Shown here in pieces: positions 16,743 to 25,247 of a stretch of 64,000 nucleotides of DNA. Below the pieces are notes generated by a model that was given only the letters and a program-made list of their open reading frames with translations, was not told where the DNA came from and did not search any database. Location of the stretch: positions 124,001 through 188,000 of the forward strand of contig NZ_MPHK01000006.1 of the NCBI RefSeq assembly GCF_001957135.1, in the 5' to 3' direction. How positions within the stretch are numbered: position 1 is the first letter of the stretch; each line of letters begins with the position of its first letter. The position numbers were made by a program, and so were the translations under genes. The stretch comes from Shewanella sp. UCD-KL21 (GTDB lineage Bacteria > Pseudomonadota > Gammaproteobacteria > Enterobacterales > Shewanellaceae).

Positions 16743-18542
16743 TTAACGTTCGAATTTATGGAACTTCTCGATACCGAATGACTTACCTTCAGCGTGACAA
16801 GTTGCACAAGATTCTTTAGTTGGTGCTAAGAACCATTCATCGCCACCAAACTCGGCTTCAGGCTTATTGATTTCACCACCATTATTTTCCATGTGGCTAC
16901 GGGCAATTTCTGTTGTATGACAACCGGCACAATTAGCAGTAATTTGGCTCGTATAAACACCAGATACGTTGTTGTTCATTGATTTAGATGGCATAAACTG
17001 AGCTGGCACTTCATATAGATCAATGACACCGTCATGACAAGCTACGCAACCACTATCAGGTAATTTACCTGCAGAGTTTGCATCTTCAGTACCCGCACCA
17101 CTTCCATTACCCCAGTGCATACTGTGGATCATTGGACCAAAACCTGGGCCAGAATAAGCACTTTTGCGATCTTTACCAGCGTAGTGACATGATAGACAAC
17201 TTGCGCCACCATCAGCAAAACCAGCCGTTCTGTGGTACTCACCAGCTACGTTATGACAAGTAGTACAGCTTTCTTGTGTCACGTTTAGACGACGGCCCTT
17301 TTCAGATAGTGCCGCCAGAATGACTTTATCATCTTCATTCGTTTGGAATGTCGTTCTAGCTAGCATTGATAAAGCTTCACCTTCAGGTGCAACATATTCT
17401 AAACAGTACTCACGGCTACCGTCTTCATTATCAATAACTGACGTTGTACCAGAAACAGTATCAACAACGTTGCTGATTAACCGTTGGTATGTGATAGTGA
17501 CAGAAATATCACCAGCAGATTCCATTTCAGCAGTGTTTAGCAGAGTTTCAACTTCATCTTCAGTGTTGAAAAGTGAGTAAGTTGAACAAGAAGATAAGCC
17601 GTCTTCAGTTGCAACAACTTCAGACATTACTGAGTAATGCACTTCATTCACTTCAACTTGTGTAGGGAATTTAGTGTGTAAACGACGGAAGTCAGTTCCT
17701 GCAGCGAATGCATTCATGTCTACATATTCATTCATGCCAGCAGCTTCATGGCAATCAACACAAGTCGTTTCTGAATAAGTCATTGTCACAGGTTCTGCGT
17801 GACAGGTGTAACAGTTACTACCTTCGAAACCTTTTTCGAAGTTCATGTGATTGATGTGACCAATCTTTTGCATGGTGTTAGTAGCATATCCGCCATCATC
17901 TTTAGTCACGTTTCCATGACACGTCATACAGCCGCCAAGGAAGTCAGCTTCGCCATCTGTGTTGATCGCAGTATAGTGAGGATGCTTAGTACCAAACTCA
18001 GCGTAATCTACGTGGCACTCATAACATGCTGCAGTACTAGTTGTGTGAATCCCTGCAGTCTTATCAACAACAATGTAGCTAGACTTAGCAATGTTTTCAC
18101 CGCCACCGACAGCTAAACGAATAATACCTTCAGAAGCTGCATTGATATTTTCAATCGGCGCAACGAACTCGTACTGTCCGTCAGCAATCTCAGTTAAACT
18201 TGCACTTTCAGTTGCTTCACTTGCGTTACCACCGTAAACACCGTCACGGCTGCGGGCAATACCTTTATCGGTCAATTCTGCAAACTCAACACTTGCTTTT
18301 TCAAGACCTGAAATTAACACACCTTCTTCATCGGTAATTTCAAAATCAAATTTAACCATACCTTCTTCTAAAGTGTGGCTAAATATTTCAACATTAGTGA
18401 TTGTTGAAGATTCTACAACTGGTGGATTTGGTCCTGGACCTGGTTCGCCAGGTGCGCCATCTTTCCCATCGTCAGCACAACCAGCAATCCCCATTGCAGC
18501 TGCGATAACGAATGCTAATTTGCGTTTCGTTAAATGTTTCAT
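16743..18542 (-). CDS. OmcA/MtrC-family outer-membrane multiheme cytochrome c (nine CXXCH), paralogue
   Basis: The 599-residue lipoprotein starts with almost the same N-terminus as its neighbour (KHLTKRKLAFVIAAAMG, lipobox GIAGC), with one GXX triplet fewer in the collagen-like linker. Heme motifs are CYECH, CMTCH, CYTCH, CVDCH (about residues 172-265) and CTTCH, CLSCH, CVACH, CAGCH, CATCH (about 425-583), nine in all. The inter-cluster domain is about 60 residues shorter and again holds one Cys pair (SCSTYS, YCLEY). The final motif GIEKFHKFER matches the neighbour's GIEKFHNFER. Predicted surface-exposed electron carrier. The start at 18542 has GGAG five bases upstream. It has its own terminator and CRP-like site. 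Confidence 0.9.
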   Translation of the reverse strand: MKHLTKRKLAFVIAAAMGIAGCADDGKDGAPGEPGPGPNPPVVESSTITNVEIFSHTLEEGMVKFDFEITDEEGVLISGLEKASVEFAELTDKGIARSRDGVYGGNASEATESASLTEIADGQYEFVAPIENINAASEGIIRLAVGGGENIAKSSYIVVDKTAGIHTTSTAACYECHVDYAEFGTKHPHYTAINTDGEADFLGGCMTCHGNVTKDDGGYATNTMQKIGHINHMNFEKGFEGSNCYTCHAEPVTMTYSETTCVDCHEAAGMNEYVDMNAFAAGTDFRRLHTKFPTQVEVNEVHYSVMSEVVATEDGLSSCSTYSLFNTEDEVETLLNTAEMESAGDISVTITYQRLISNVVDTVSGTTSVIDNEDGSREYCLEYVAPEGEALSMLARTTFQTNEDDKVILAALSEKGRRLNVTQESCTTCHNVAGEYHRTAGFADGGASCLSCHYAGKDRKSAYSGPGFGPMIHSMHWGNGSGAGTEDANSAGKLPDSGCVACHDGVIDLYEVPAQFMPSKSMNNNVSGVYTSQITANCAGCHTTEIARSHMENNGGEINKPEAEFGGDEWFLAPTKESCATCHAEGKSFGIEKFHKFER

Positions 18543-18611
18543 CATCACTCCGATTGTTAGTACCACTTAATGGGTACGGAGCGCATACTAAGTAGATACC
18601 ATGCAGGAATG

Positions 18612-18627
18612 AGTGATTAAGCTCACG
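18612..18627. promoter_or_regulatory. CRP-like site upstream of cytochrome gene 16743-18542
   Basis: AGTGA-N6-TCACG, eight of ten consensus positions, centred about 77 bp before the start codon. Placement is nearly the same as at the paralogue. Confidence 0.6.
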
Positions 18628-18819
18628 AATAAACAGTAACTTAACAATAACGATATTATTTAAAGTGAAAGTTTGAACCCGATCTTATTAAGCGTTTACT
18701 TATACTAACAATTCAAACCTGAACGCTAACTTAGAAGATAAAAAACAACAAACAAAGTTGCAGCATGTATCAGTAGTTTAGATAAGCCTACTATTGATAA
18801 CCAAATGACTTAGAAGCAT

Positions 18820-18844
18820 AAAAAAGACCCTATAAGGGCCTTTA
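18820..18844 (-). terminator. Intrinsic terminator of the SO_0444-type exporter gene
   Basis: On the minus strand, stem AAGGCCC/GGGTCTT with loop TTATA followed by a T run, about 30 bp after the stop codon. Confidence 0.75.
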
Positions 18845-18871
18845 TGGTTGTATAAGTGAGCAATCATAAGC

Positions 18872-20236
18872 TTATGAACAACAATCTCTTTTGGTGTTCA
18901 TTTTAGGTAACTTATCCCACATGACTTTGGCCATTAAAATTGCTAACACAATACCTGAACTTACGACTAACCACTGGGGTAATAGTTCATGATGCTCACC
19001 AATTTGCGGCATCACTACAAAGCCAAATTCAGCCACAAGGTAGTTCACCAATACGCCCGCAACTAATGCGACACCTAATACGCCACCTAAGTAGCCAAAC
19101 AAGGCGCGCTTTCCTAGCTCTTTAGTCACCACCCCTAATGTGGCGATATTAGTCGCAGGCCCTGCCATCATGAATACTAATACCGCACCCGGTGATACCC
19201 CTGCTAATAATAAGCCTGCCGCAATCGGTGTTGATGCGGTGGCGCAGATATACATAGGCACTGAAATTAACACCATGACTAGCATAGCGAGAATGCCATC
19301 GCCCCACTTAGCCAAAAAGTCTGTCGGCACATAAGTTTGCACTAATGCAGCAAAGAATAATCCGACTAATAACCACAACGTCGTATCTCGCACTAAATCG
19401 GTTGCGGCATACTTAAGTCCAGTGAAGATACGAGACAGAATAGTTTCTTGTTTAAGCTCTGTCGCCATGTCCTGAGTTGATGCACAGCAGCTTTCTTCAC
19501 TGGCAGCAGACGTTGTCTCACTTGAACAACATCCACTTTTATCTTCTTTAGTAGCCTCTGACTTGCTTGAACAGCAACGTGTAGCTTCTTCCTTTACCGC
19601 TTCAGATTTACTGGCACAGCAACTCGACGTCTCAGCCTTAACAGGCTCAGCTTTACTTGAGCAACAAGCACTAACCTTAACTGCAGGTAATTCCGATATA
19701 GGTTTGGCAACAGCGGCACTCATTGGCTGCATCATTGATGCACTAGCAGCAGGCTTCATGGTCATCACTGTTTTAGTTGCGCTATTAGTTTCTATATGAG
19801 CAGAAACATCATTTTTAGCGCCACTGACGACTTTGCCATCGTCATCATCACGACCGACTAATAAACCCGCCACAATGGCACTGGTGATCGCCGCTATCGG
19901 ACGCACAATGGCCATAAAAGGCCCTAACAACACATAAGATACCGTAACCGAATCAACCCCAGTTTCAGGCGTTGACACTAAAAATGAAGTGGTAGCAGCT
20001 TTTGATGCGCCAGAGCGACGTAAACCTACTGCGGCAGGAATAACCCCGCATGAGCATAAAGGTAATGGTGCACCAATCACGGCTGCTTTAACCACGGTTT
20101 TTAACCCATGGCCGCCAAGCTGCTTTTGCATCCACGCCATAGGCACAAACACTTTCAACAACCCCGCCAACACTAAGCCTAATAATAGCCACGGAGCGGA
20201 TTCTAAAAATAACTCTAAAAAATTGCTTAATAACAT
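18872..20236 (-). CDS. SO_0444-family Cu/Zn efflux permease with cysteine-repeat loop
   Basis: The 454-residue inner-membrane protein has two permease halves of the ArsP/YraQ type. The N-terminal half (about 1-130) includes GAPLPLCSCGVIPAAVGLRR and the C-terminal half (about 285-445) includes SVPMYICATASTPIAAGLLL. The two are joined by a long cytoplasmic-type loop (about 185-265) with five Cys-Cys units in near-tandem repeats (ACCSSKAEP, SCCASKSEA, RCCSSKSEA, GCCSSETT, SCCAST). The extreme C-terminus also ends KRDCCS. The loop is an obvious metal-binding module. It lies nine bases after a ZntR-like regulator gene, matching the S. oneidensis SO_0443/SO_0444 arrangement beside purH. Function as Cu/Zn exporter follows the family name; the exact metal is not shown here. 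Confidence 0.9.
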   Translation of the reverse strand: MLLSNFLELFLESAPWLLLGLVLAGLLKVFVPMAWMQKQLGGHGLKTVVKAAVIGAPLPLCSCGVIPAAVGLRRSGASKAATTSFLVSTPETGVDSVTVSYVLLGPFMAIVRPIAAITSAIVAGLLVGRDDDDGKVVSGAKNDVSAHIETNSATKTVMTMKPAASASMMQPMSAAVAKPISELPAVKVSACCSSKAEPVKAETSSCCASKSEAVKEEATRCCSSKSEATKEDKSGCCSSETTSAASEESCCASTQDMATELKQETILSRIFTGLKYAATDLVRDTTLWLLVGLFFAALVQTYVPTDFLAKWGDGILAMLVMVLISVPMYICATASTPIAAGLLLAGVSPGAVLVFMMAGPATNIATLGVVTKELGKRALFGYLGGVLGVALVAGVLVNYLVAEFGFVVMPQIGEHHELLPQWLVVSSGIVLAILMAKVMWDKLPKMNTKRDCCS

Positions 20237-20245
20237 AATGTGCTC

Positions 20246-20707
20246 CTAACCTTGAGGCTGCTTTGCTGTATGAGGATGCTGTTCAGCTTTTGGATTTAGT
20301 TCTTTATCTGTTGACTCTAATGCTTCTAAAATCGAGCAATGTTCAGCGCTTTCAGGGCCGCCACAACAGGCATCAGATAACTTGCCCAATGAGTTAGCAA
20401 AATAGGCAAGCTCTGCCATCTTGTCTTGTACTTGCTTAAGCTTTGAGTCCACCAGCCCTTTTACATCGGCACAAGCCCAGTTGGATTTATCTAACTCAAT
20501 GGATAACAACTCGGCAATGTCATTCAAACTAAAGCCCACCGCTTTGGCGCGAATAATAAACCCTAACTTGGCAGTGTCGTCGTCATTATAAAGTCGATAG
20601 CCCGAATCAGAGCGACTAGAAGGCGCTAATAAACCATGCTTTTCATAAAACCGCAGGGTATCCGCTTTAACATTAAACAGCGCCGCGACTTCACCTATTC
20701 GATACAT
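20246..20707 (-). CDS. zntR: MerR-family metal-responsive regulator, ZntR-like
   Basis: The 153-residue protein starts MYRIGEVAALFNVKADTLRF, a winged HTH of the MerR family. A dimerisation helix follows, then the metal-binding C-terminus with WACADVKG, DACCGG and HCSILEALE, the cysteine/histidine set of zinc sensor ZntR. It would sense Zn(II) or a similar divalent ion and activate the exporter gene that follows after nine bases. I chose the start at 20707 because it matches ZntR (MYRIGE); a 33-residue N-terminal extension has no family counterpart. A textbook MerR promoter lies at 20775-20806. Confidence 0.93.
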   Translation of the reverse strand: MYRIGEVAALFNVKADTLRFYEKHGLLAPSSRSDSGYRLYNDDDTAKLGFIIRAKAVGFSLNDIAELLSIELDKSNWACADVKGLVDSKLKQVQDKMAELAYFANSLGKLSDACCGGPESAEHCSILEALESTDKELNPKAEQHPHTAKQPQG

Positions 20708-20774
20708 AAATTCACCATTGGTAGGATAAATATTCTGATGCAATACCCAGATAATCATTACGAGTATAAGTATT

Positions 20775-20806
20775 ACTATAAACCTTAGAGTTAAATCCAA
20801 GGTCAA
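20775..20806 (-). promoter_or_regulatory. MerR-type promoter/operator of zntR-exporter operon
   Basis: On the minus strand, TTGACC (-35) and TATAGT (-10) are separated by 20 bp, the overlong spacer typical of MerR targets. The spacer contains the dyad ACCTTGGA-N6-TCTAAGGT (7 of 8 positions symmetric, 20782-20803). The regulator would untwist this spacer when metal-bound. Confidence 0.88.
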
Positions 20807-20965
20807 GGCTTTTATAGAATAAAATTTTGTGAGTGACTTTGTTCTTATTTCAATATTGTGAAATCGCGCAGAAAAAACACCCTATATGGTGCTTTTGCGA
20901 TAAAATGCGCGCGCCCTGTATATAGGCAGCAACCCCCTAACAAGTAAAAACATTAAGGGAATTTT

Positions 20966-21002
20966 GCAAAGCAGAGCCATGTCGATGTCTGCTCTGTTTT
21001 GC
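20966..21002 (+). promoter_or_regulatory. Long stem-loop in the purH leader
   Basis: GCAAAGCAGAGC (20966-20977) pairs with GCTCTGTTTTGC (20991-21002), 11 of 12 Watson-Crick plus one G-U, around a 13-base loop, 38 bp before the purH start. No T tract follows, so it is not a classical terminator; a role in RNA stability or attenuation is possible. Confidence 0.55.
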
Positions 21003-21040
21003 CAAACTTCCTTAAAATAAATAGTGGACACTGTACCTAC

Positions 21041-22630
21041 ATGAATACTGTCAGACCTATTCGTCGCGCACTGCTAAGTGTATCTGATAAAACTGGAATG
21101 CTTGAGTTTGCTAAAGCACTTCACGAGCAAGGCGTAGAACTACTTTCTACTGGCGGCACTGCCAAACTTCTTGCTGACAATAATATTCCTGTCACTGAAG
21201 TATCTGACTATACTGGTCACCCTGAAATCATGGACGGTCGCGTTAAAACCTTGCATCCAAAAGTGCACGGCGGCATCTTAGCCCGTCGCGGTATTGATGA
21301 AGTGGTAATGGAGCAAAACGCCATTAAACCAATCGATTTAGTTGCGGTTAACCTTTATCCATTTGCATCAACTGTTGCCCAAGAGGGTTGCACCCTAGCT
21401 GACGCGGTTGAAAACATCGATATCGGTGGCCCAACCATGGTGCGCTCTACTGCTAAAAACCATAAAGACACCACTATTGTTGTTAACGCAAGTGACTACG
21501 ATCGCGTGATTGCAGAGATGCAAGCCAACAACGGCAGCACAACCTTAGCTACACGTTTTGATTTAGCCATTGCCGCCTTCGAACACACCGCCGCTTACGA
21601 CGGTATGATTGCAAACTACTTCGGCACTATGGTTCCTGCGCACAGTAAAGATGAATGTCATGACGATTCTTCATTCCCACGTACCTTCAACACTCAGTTA
21701 GTGAAAAAACAAGATTTACGCTATGGCGAAAACAGCCATCAAAAAGCGGCTTTCTATGTTGATAGCCACATTGATGAAGCGTCTGTTGCCAGCGCAATTC
21801 AATTGCAAGGTAAAGCACTGTCATACAACAACATCGCTGATACTGATTCGGCACTTGAGTGTGTGAAAGAGTTTGAAGGCCCAGCTTGTGTCATCGTTAA
21901 ACACGCTAACCCTTGTGGCGTAGCATTAGGCGACAGCTTATTAGAAGCATACGACCGTGCATTTAAAACTGACCCAACCTCTGCATTTGGCGGCATTATC
22001 GCTTTCAACCAAGAGCTAGATGCTGAAACAGCTAAAGCCATTGTTGATCGTCAATTTGTTGAAGTCATCATTGCCCCTAAAGTTAGTGCAGCAGCACGCG
22101 ACATCGTCGCAGCTAAAGCCAATGTACGTTTATTAGAGTGCGGCGAGTGGAACACTAAAACCACCACCCAAGACTACAAGCGTGTGAATGGCGGTTTATT
22201 AGTTCAAGACCGCGACCAAGGCATGGTTGATGTCGCAGACGTTAAAGTGGTTTCAAAAGTGCAACCAACCGCCGAGCAGCTAACTGACTTAATGTTCTGC
22301 TGGAAAGTGGCTAAGTTCGTTAAATCTAACGCGATTGTTTACGCTAAAGATGGCATGACAATCGGTGTCGGCGCAGGCCAAATGAGCCGCGTTTACTCAG
22401 CAAAAGTTGCAGGCATTAAAGCGGCAGACGAAGGTTTGGTTGTTGAAGGGTCAGTAATGGCATCAGATGCCTTCTTCCCATTCCGTGACGGTATCGATGC
22501 TGCAGCTGCTACTGGTATCAGCTGTATCATTCAGCCAGGCGGCTCAATCCGTGATGAAGAAATCATCGCAGCGGCTGATGAACACGGTATTGCGATGGTG
22601 TTTACCGGCATGCGTCACTTCCGTCACTAA
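21041..22630 (+). CDS. purH: Bifunctional AICAR transformylase/IMP cyclohydrolase
   Basis: PurH catalyses the last two steps of de novo IMP synthesis: formylation of AICAR by 10-formyl-THF and ring closure to IMP. The 529-residue product equals E. coli PurH in length. The N-terminal cyclohydrolase domain has [27 protein letters not shown] and [14 protein letters not shown]. The C-terminal transformylase domain has [28 protein letters not shown] and the end GMRHFRH. The ATG at 21041 matches the family N-terminus; an upstream extension does not. It is followed by its own terminator, so purD may be transcribed separately. Confidence 0.98.
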   Translation: MNTVRPIRRALLSVSDKTGMLEFAKALHEQGVELLSTGGTAKLLADNNIPVTEVSDYTGHPEIMDGRVKTLHPKVHGGILARRGIDEVVMEQNAIKPIDLVAVNLYPFASTVAQEGCTLADAVENIDIGGPTMVRSTAKNHKDTTIVVNASDYDRVIAEMQANNGSTTLATRFDLAIAAFEHTAAYDGMIANYFGTMVPAHSKDECHDDSSFPRTFNTQLVKKQDLRYGENSHQKAAFYVDSHIDEASVASAIQLQGKALSYNNIADTDSALECVKEFEGPACVIVKHANPCGVALGDSLLEAYDRAFKTDPTSAFGGIIAFNQELDAETAKAIVDRQFVEVIIAPKVSAAARDIVAAKANVRLLECGEWNTKTTTQDYKRVNGGLLVQDRDQGMVDVADVKVVSKVQPTAEQLTDLMFCWKVAKFVKSNAIVYAKDGMTIGVGAGQMSRVYSAKVAGIKAADEGLVVEGSVMASDAFFPFRDGIDAAAATGISCIIQPGGSIRDEEIIAAADEHGIAMVFTGMRHFRH

Positions 22631-22640
22631 TCAGATTTCA

Positions 22641-22675
22641 CGCCACTTATTTTCTAAATTTAAGTGGCGTTTTTG
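22641..22675 (+). terminator. Intrinsic terminator between purH and purD
   Basis: Stem CGCCACTTA/TAAGTGGCG with a ten-base loop and five T residues, starting 10 bp after the purH stop. Confidence 0.85.
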
Positions 22676-22818
22676 ACTTTAGTTTTTAACATATTAGAGC
22701 CAGCCATTGTTTCAAGTTCAATGAAAGCACGCGGAGCTTATAAGTATAAGTGAGCATACTTGAAGCAGAAATTGAGACCATAGTTGAAACCATGGCACAG
22801 CTATAAGAGGATTAAAAA

Positions 22819-24120
22819 ATGCAGGTACTTGTAATTGGCGGCGGCGGACGCGAACATGCTCTAGCTTGGAAAGCAGCACAATCACCACAAGTTGAAAAAG
22901 TTTTTGTCGCACCCGGTAACGCTGGTACGTCTTTAGAGCCAAAACTAGAAAACGTGGCAATTAATGTTGAAGCCATTTCAGAGTTAGTAAAATTTGCTCA
23001 AGATAACGCTATCGCAATTACCATTGTTGGCCCTGAAGTGCCATTAGCATTAGGTGTAGTCGATGCCTTTAATGAAGCCGGTCTGCCTATCTTTGGCCCA
23101 ACTCAAGGCGCAGCGCAACTTGAGTCTTCAAAAGCCTTCACCAAAGACTTTTTAGCCCGTCATAATATTCCAACTGCAGCTTACTCAAACTTCACTGAAA
23201 TTGAGCCAGCTAAAGCGTATAGCGCAGAGCTAACAGCAACCACAGGTTTCCCTGTGGTGATTAAAGCAGACGGTTTAGCCGCAGGTAAAGGCGTGATTAT
23301 CGCCGCCGACCAAGCTGAAGCAGACGCAGCAATTGAAGACATGTTAGCAGGTAACAAGTTTGGCGATGCAGGTTCTCGGGTTGTTATCGAAGAATTCTTA
23401 ACTGGCGAAGAAGCAAGCTTCATCGTCATGGTCGATGGCAAGAACATACTTGCTATGGCCACCAGCCAAGACCATAAAGCACGTGATAACGGCGACTACG
23501 GCCCTAACACTGGCGGCATGGGTGCATACTCACCAGCACCAGTAGTGACACAAGCTGTTCACGATTGGACTATCGCTAATGTTATCCGTCCAACCGTTGA
23601 TGGTATGGCGGCTGAAGGCAATGTTTACACCGGCTTCTTATACGCTGGCTTAATGATTTCACCAGATGGCAGTGCAAAAGTACTTGAGTACAACTGCCGC
23701 TTTGGTGACCCAGAAACACAGCCGATAATGATGCGTTTAAAATCTGATATCGTTGAACTTTGTTTAGCTGCCACCCGTGGTGAGTTAGATAAAGTGACCG
23801 CTGAATTTGATTCACGCGCAGCCGTTGGCGTGGTACTCGCTGCAGGCGGTTACCCTGATGCTTACCGTAAAGCGGATGTGATTGAAGGTTTATCATTAGG
23901 TGATAACAACGCCAAAGTATTCCACGCTGGCACGGCAATGAAAGACGGCCATGTAGTCACAAGTGGCGGCCGTGTACTGTGCGCTACGGCCTTAGGTAAT
24001 ACAGTGACTGAAGCACAAGCAAGTGCTTATAAACTGGTTGATGCTATCCATTGGGATGATGTCTACTTCCGTACTGATATTGCCTACCGCGCGATTGCCC
24101 GTGAGCAAGGTAAAAGTTAA
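22819..24120 (+). CDS. purD: Phosphoribosylamine-glycine ligase
   Basis: PurD joins phosphoribosylamine and glycine with ATP to make GAR in purine synthesis. The 433-residue product starts MQVLVIGGGGREHALAWKA (N domain). The ATP-grasp core shows PVVIKADGLAAGKGVI and VVIEEFLTGEEASFIVMVDG. The metal-binding and signature region is CRFGDPETQPIMMRL, and the C domain has SGGRVLCATALG. Length agrees with family members near 430 residues. AGAGGA lies ahead of the ATG. It follows purH after 188 bp, a common gammaproteobacterial pairing. Confidence 0.98.
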   Translation: MQVLVIGGGGREHALAWKAAQSPQVEKVFVAPGNAGTSLEPKLENVAINVEAISELVKFAQDNAIAITIVGPEVPLALGVVDAFNEAGLPIFGPTQGAAQLESSKAFTKDFLARHNIPTAAYSNFTEIEPAKAYSAELTATTGFPVVIKADGLAAGKGVIIAADQAEADAAIEDMLAGNKFGDAGSRVVIEEFLTGEEASFIVMVDGKNILAMATSQDHKARDNGDYGPNTGGMGAYSPAPVVTQAVHDWTIANVIRPTVDGMAAEGNVYTGFLYAGLMISPDGSAKVLEYNCRFGDPETQPIMMRLKSDIVELCLAATRGELDKVTAEFDSRAAVGVVLAAGGYPDAYRKADVIEGLSLGDNNAKVFHAGTAMKDGHVVTSGGRVLCATALGNTVTEAQASAYKLVDAIHWDDVYFRTDIAYRAIAREQGKS

Positions 24121-24141
24121 TTTTTAGCCTAAACCTGAATT

Positions 24142-24190
24142 AAAAATCCCTGTGATGGCAACTAATGCCAAAAGTCACAGGGATTTTTTG
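24142..24190. terminator. Intrinsic terminator after purD
   Basis: Long stem AAAAATCCCTGTGA and its complement, with an inner TGGCA/TGCCA stem in the loop. T runs on both strands suggest use also by the convergent efflux operon. Confidence 0.9.
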
Positions 24191-24239
24191 TTTTAGCGTT
24201 CAAAATTCAATTCCATTAACGTATTAAGAGCTGATTAAG

Positions 24240-25247
24240 CTATTTATCTTCTTTTACTAAAGGCACCGCCGAGTGCTTGCTTAAATTCAAAATCAGTACC
24301 CCAACCAGAATGGCGATAACAATGGAGATTAAACGGGTAAATTCAGACGACAGTGAATCAGTCGCTTGGTGCTTAATGATTTGATACGTTAGTACGATAA
24401 AATTAGTAAACAATAACTGGTAAATACTAAAGCGGCATTGTCGACGAATGCCAAAGCAAGCTAACTGCAGCCCGCAAAATAACGTCACCCCAATTAACAT
24501 CCAAGTTGAAACCCCAAAGGCAAACAGTAGCATTACAGGTAAGGTAAATAAGATGCCAGTGGCGGTGGTGACAATTTTATTCTGGCTATAAATACGATGA
24601 TCATTCGCAATAGGAATTTTAATCAAACTGCCAATGGTGATGGCAATCAGCATGGTTTGCGTACTGCCAATACTGATAAGTACCAGCAGCGTAATACACA
24701 TGGCGGTGGCTTTAAACATGATAAGCCCAATGTTAGTTTGCGCCCCCTCTTTAACGGTTTCATCCATTAAAATATCTTGCTCATCACCGGGGAATAATAA
24801 AAAACTCATGTAGGTGATAACGATTGCAATTAGAAAGGCTTTGAACATCAGCCAAGGTAACACGTCCACTGGCGCGCCCATTTGGAAGTTCATCACTGTC
24901 ATGATAATCACCACCATCAAGGCTAAGGTGGCAACCATATCTTTAGGATCGTGATGACTGCGGTAAAAGCAACAATAAAATAATCCCCAGCAAAATAGCG
25001 CATAACCTGTGGGAGTGTCTTTTAACACCCCAGCCAGAAACACCAATATAAAGCTAAGAAAGAATAATATGATAAGCAGTTTAAGTAACATACTCATAGG
25101 CGGTTTTGATGGCATGATGGTTAAAAATATCACCACAAACATCGGCGCTAAAATGGGCATGGCCGCCCCAGAGTACTGTAAATAAAACAGCAAAAAGACC
25201 GGAAAAAATACCAGCCTGATTATCGGATTCACCGCATTACGAAACAT
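24240..25247 (-). CDS. DUF2955 integral membrane protein (efflux partner)
   Basis: The 335-residue protein is strongly hydrophobic, with about nine or ten predicted membrane helices in two halves separated by a polar stretch near residues 150-180 (FPGDEQDILMDETVKEG). It fits DUF2955 membrane proteins, which resemble aromatic-acid exporter/FUSC-type proteins. Its start overlaps the end of the HlyD-family gene by 11 bp, so the two work together, probably as the inner-membrane and adaptor parts of an efflux system. No outer-membrane TolC-type gene is adjacent. Substrate unknown. Confidence 0.82.
   Translation of the reverse strand: MFRNAVNPIIRLVFFPVFLLFYLQYSGAAMPILAPMFVVIFLTIMPSKPPMSMLLKLLIILFFLSFILVFLAGVLKDTPTGYALFCWGLFYCCFYRSHHDPKDMVATLALMVVIIMTVMNFQMGAPVDVLPWLMFKAFLIAIVITYMSFLLFPGDEQDILMDETVKEGAQTNIGLIMFKATAMCITLLVLISIGSTQTMLIAITIGSLIKIPIANDHRIYSQNKIVTTATGILFTLPVMLLFAFGVSTWMLIGVTLFCGLQLACFGIRRQCRFSIYQLLFTNFIVLTYQIIKHQATDSLSSEFTRLISIVIAILVGVLILNLSKHSAVPLVKEDK

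Noticed and set aside
14229..18542. Recent duplication or gene conversion of the cytochrome signal peptides
   Set aside because: The N-terminal residues are almost identical but many codons differ synonymously, which indicates old duplication with selection rather than recent copying.
20820..21040. PurR operator before purH
   Set aside because: No sequence resembling ACGCAAACGTTTGCGT was found; only the stem-loop is notable.
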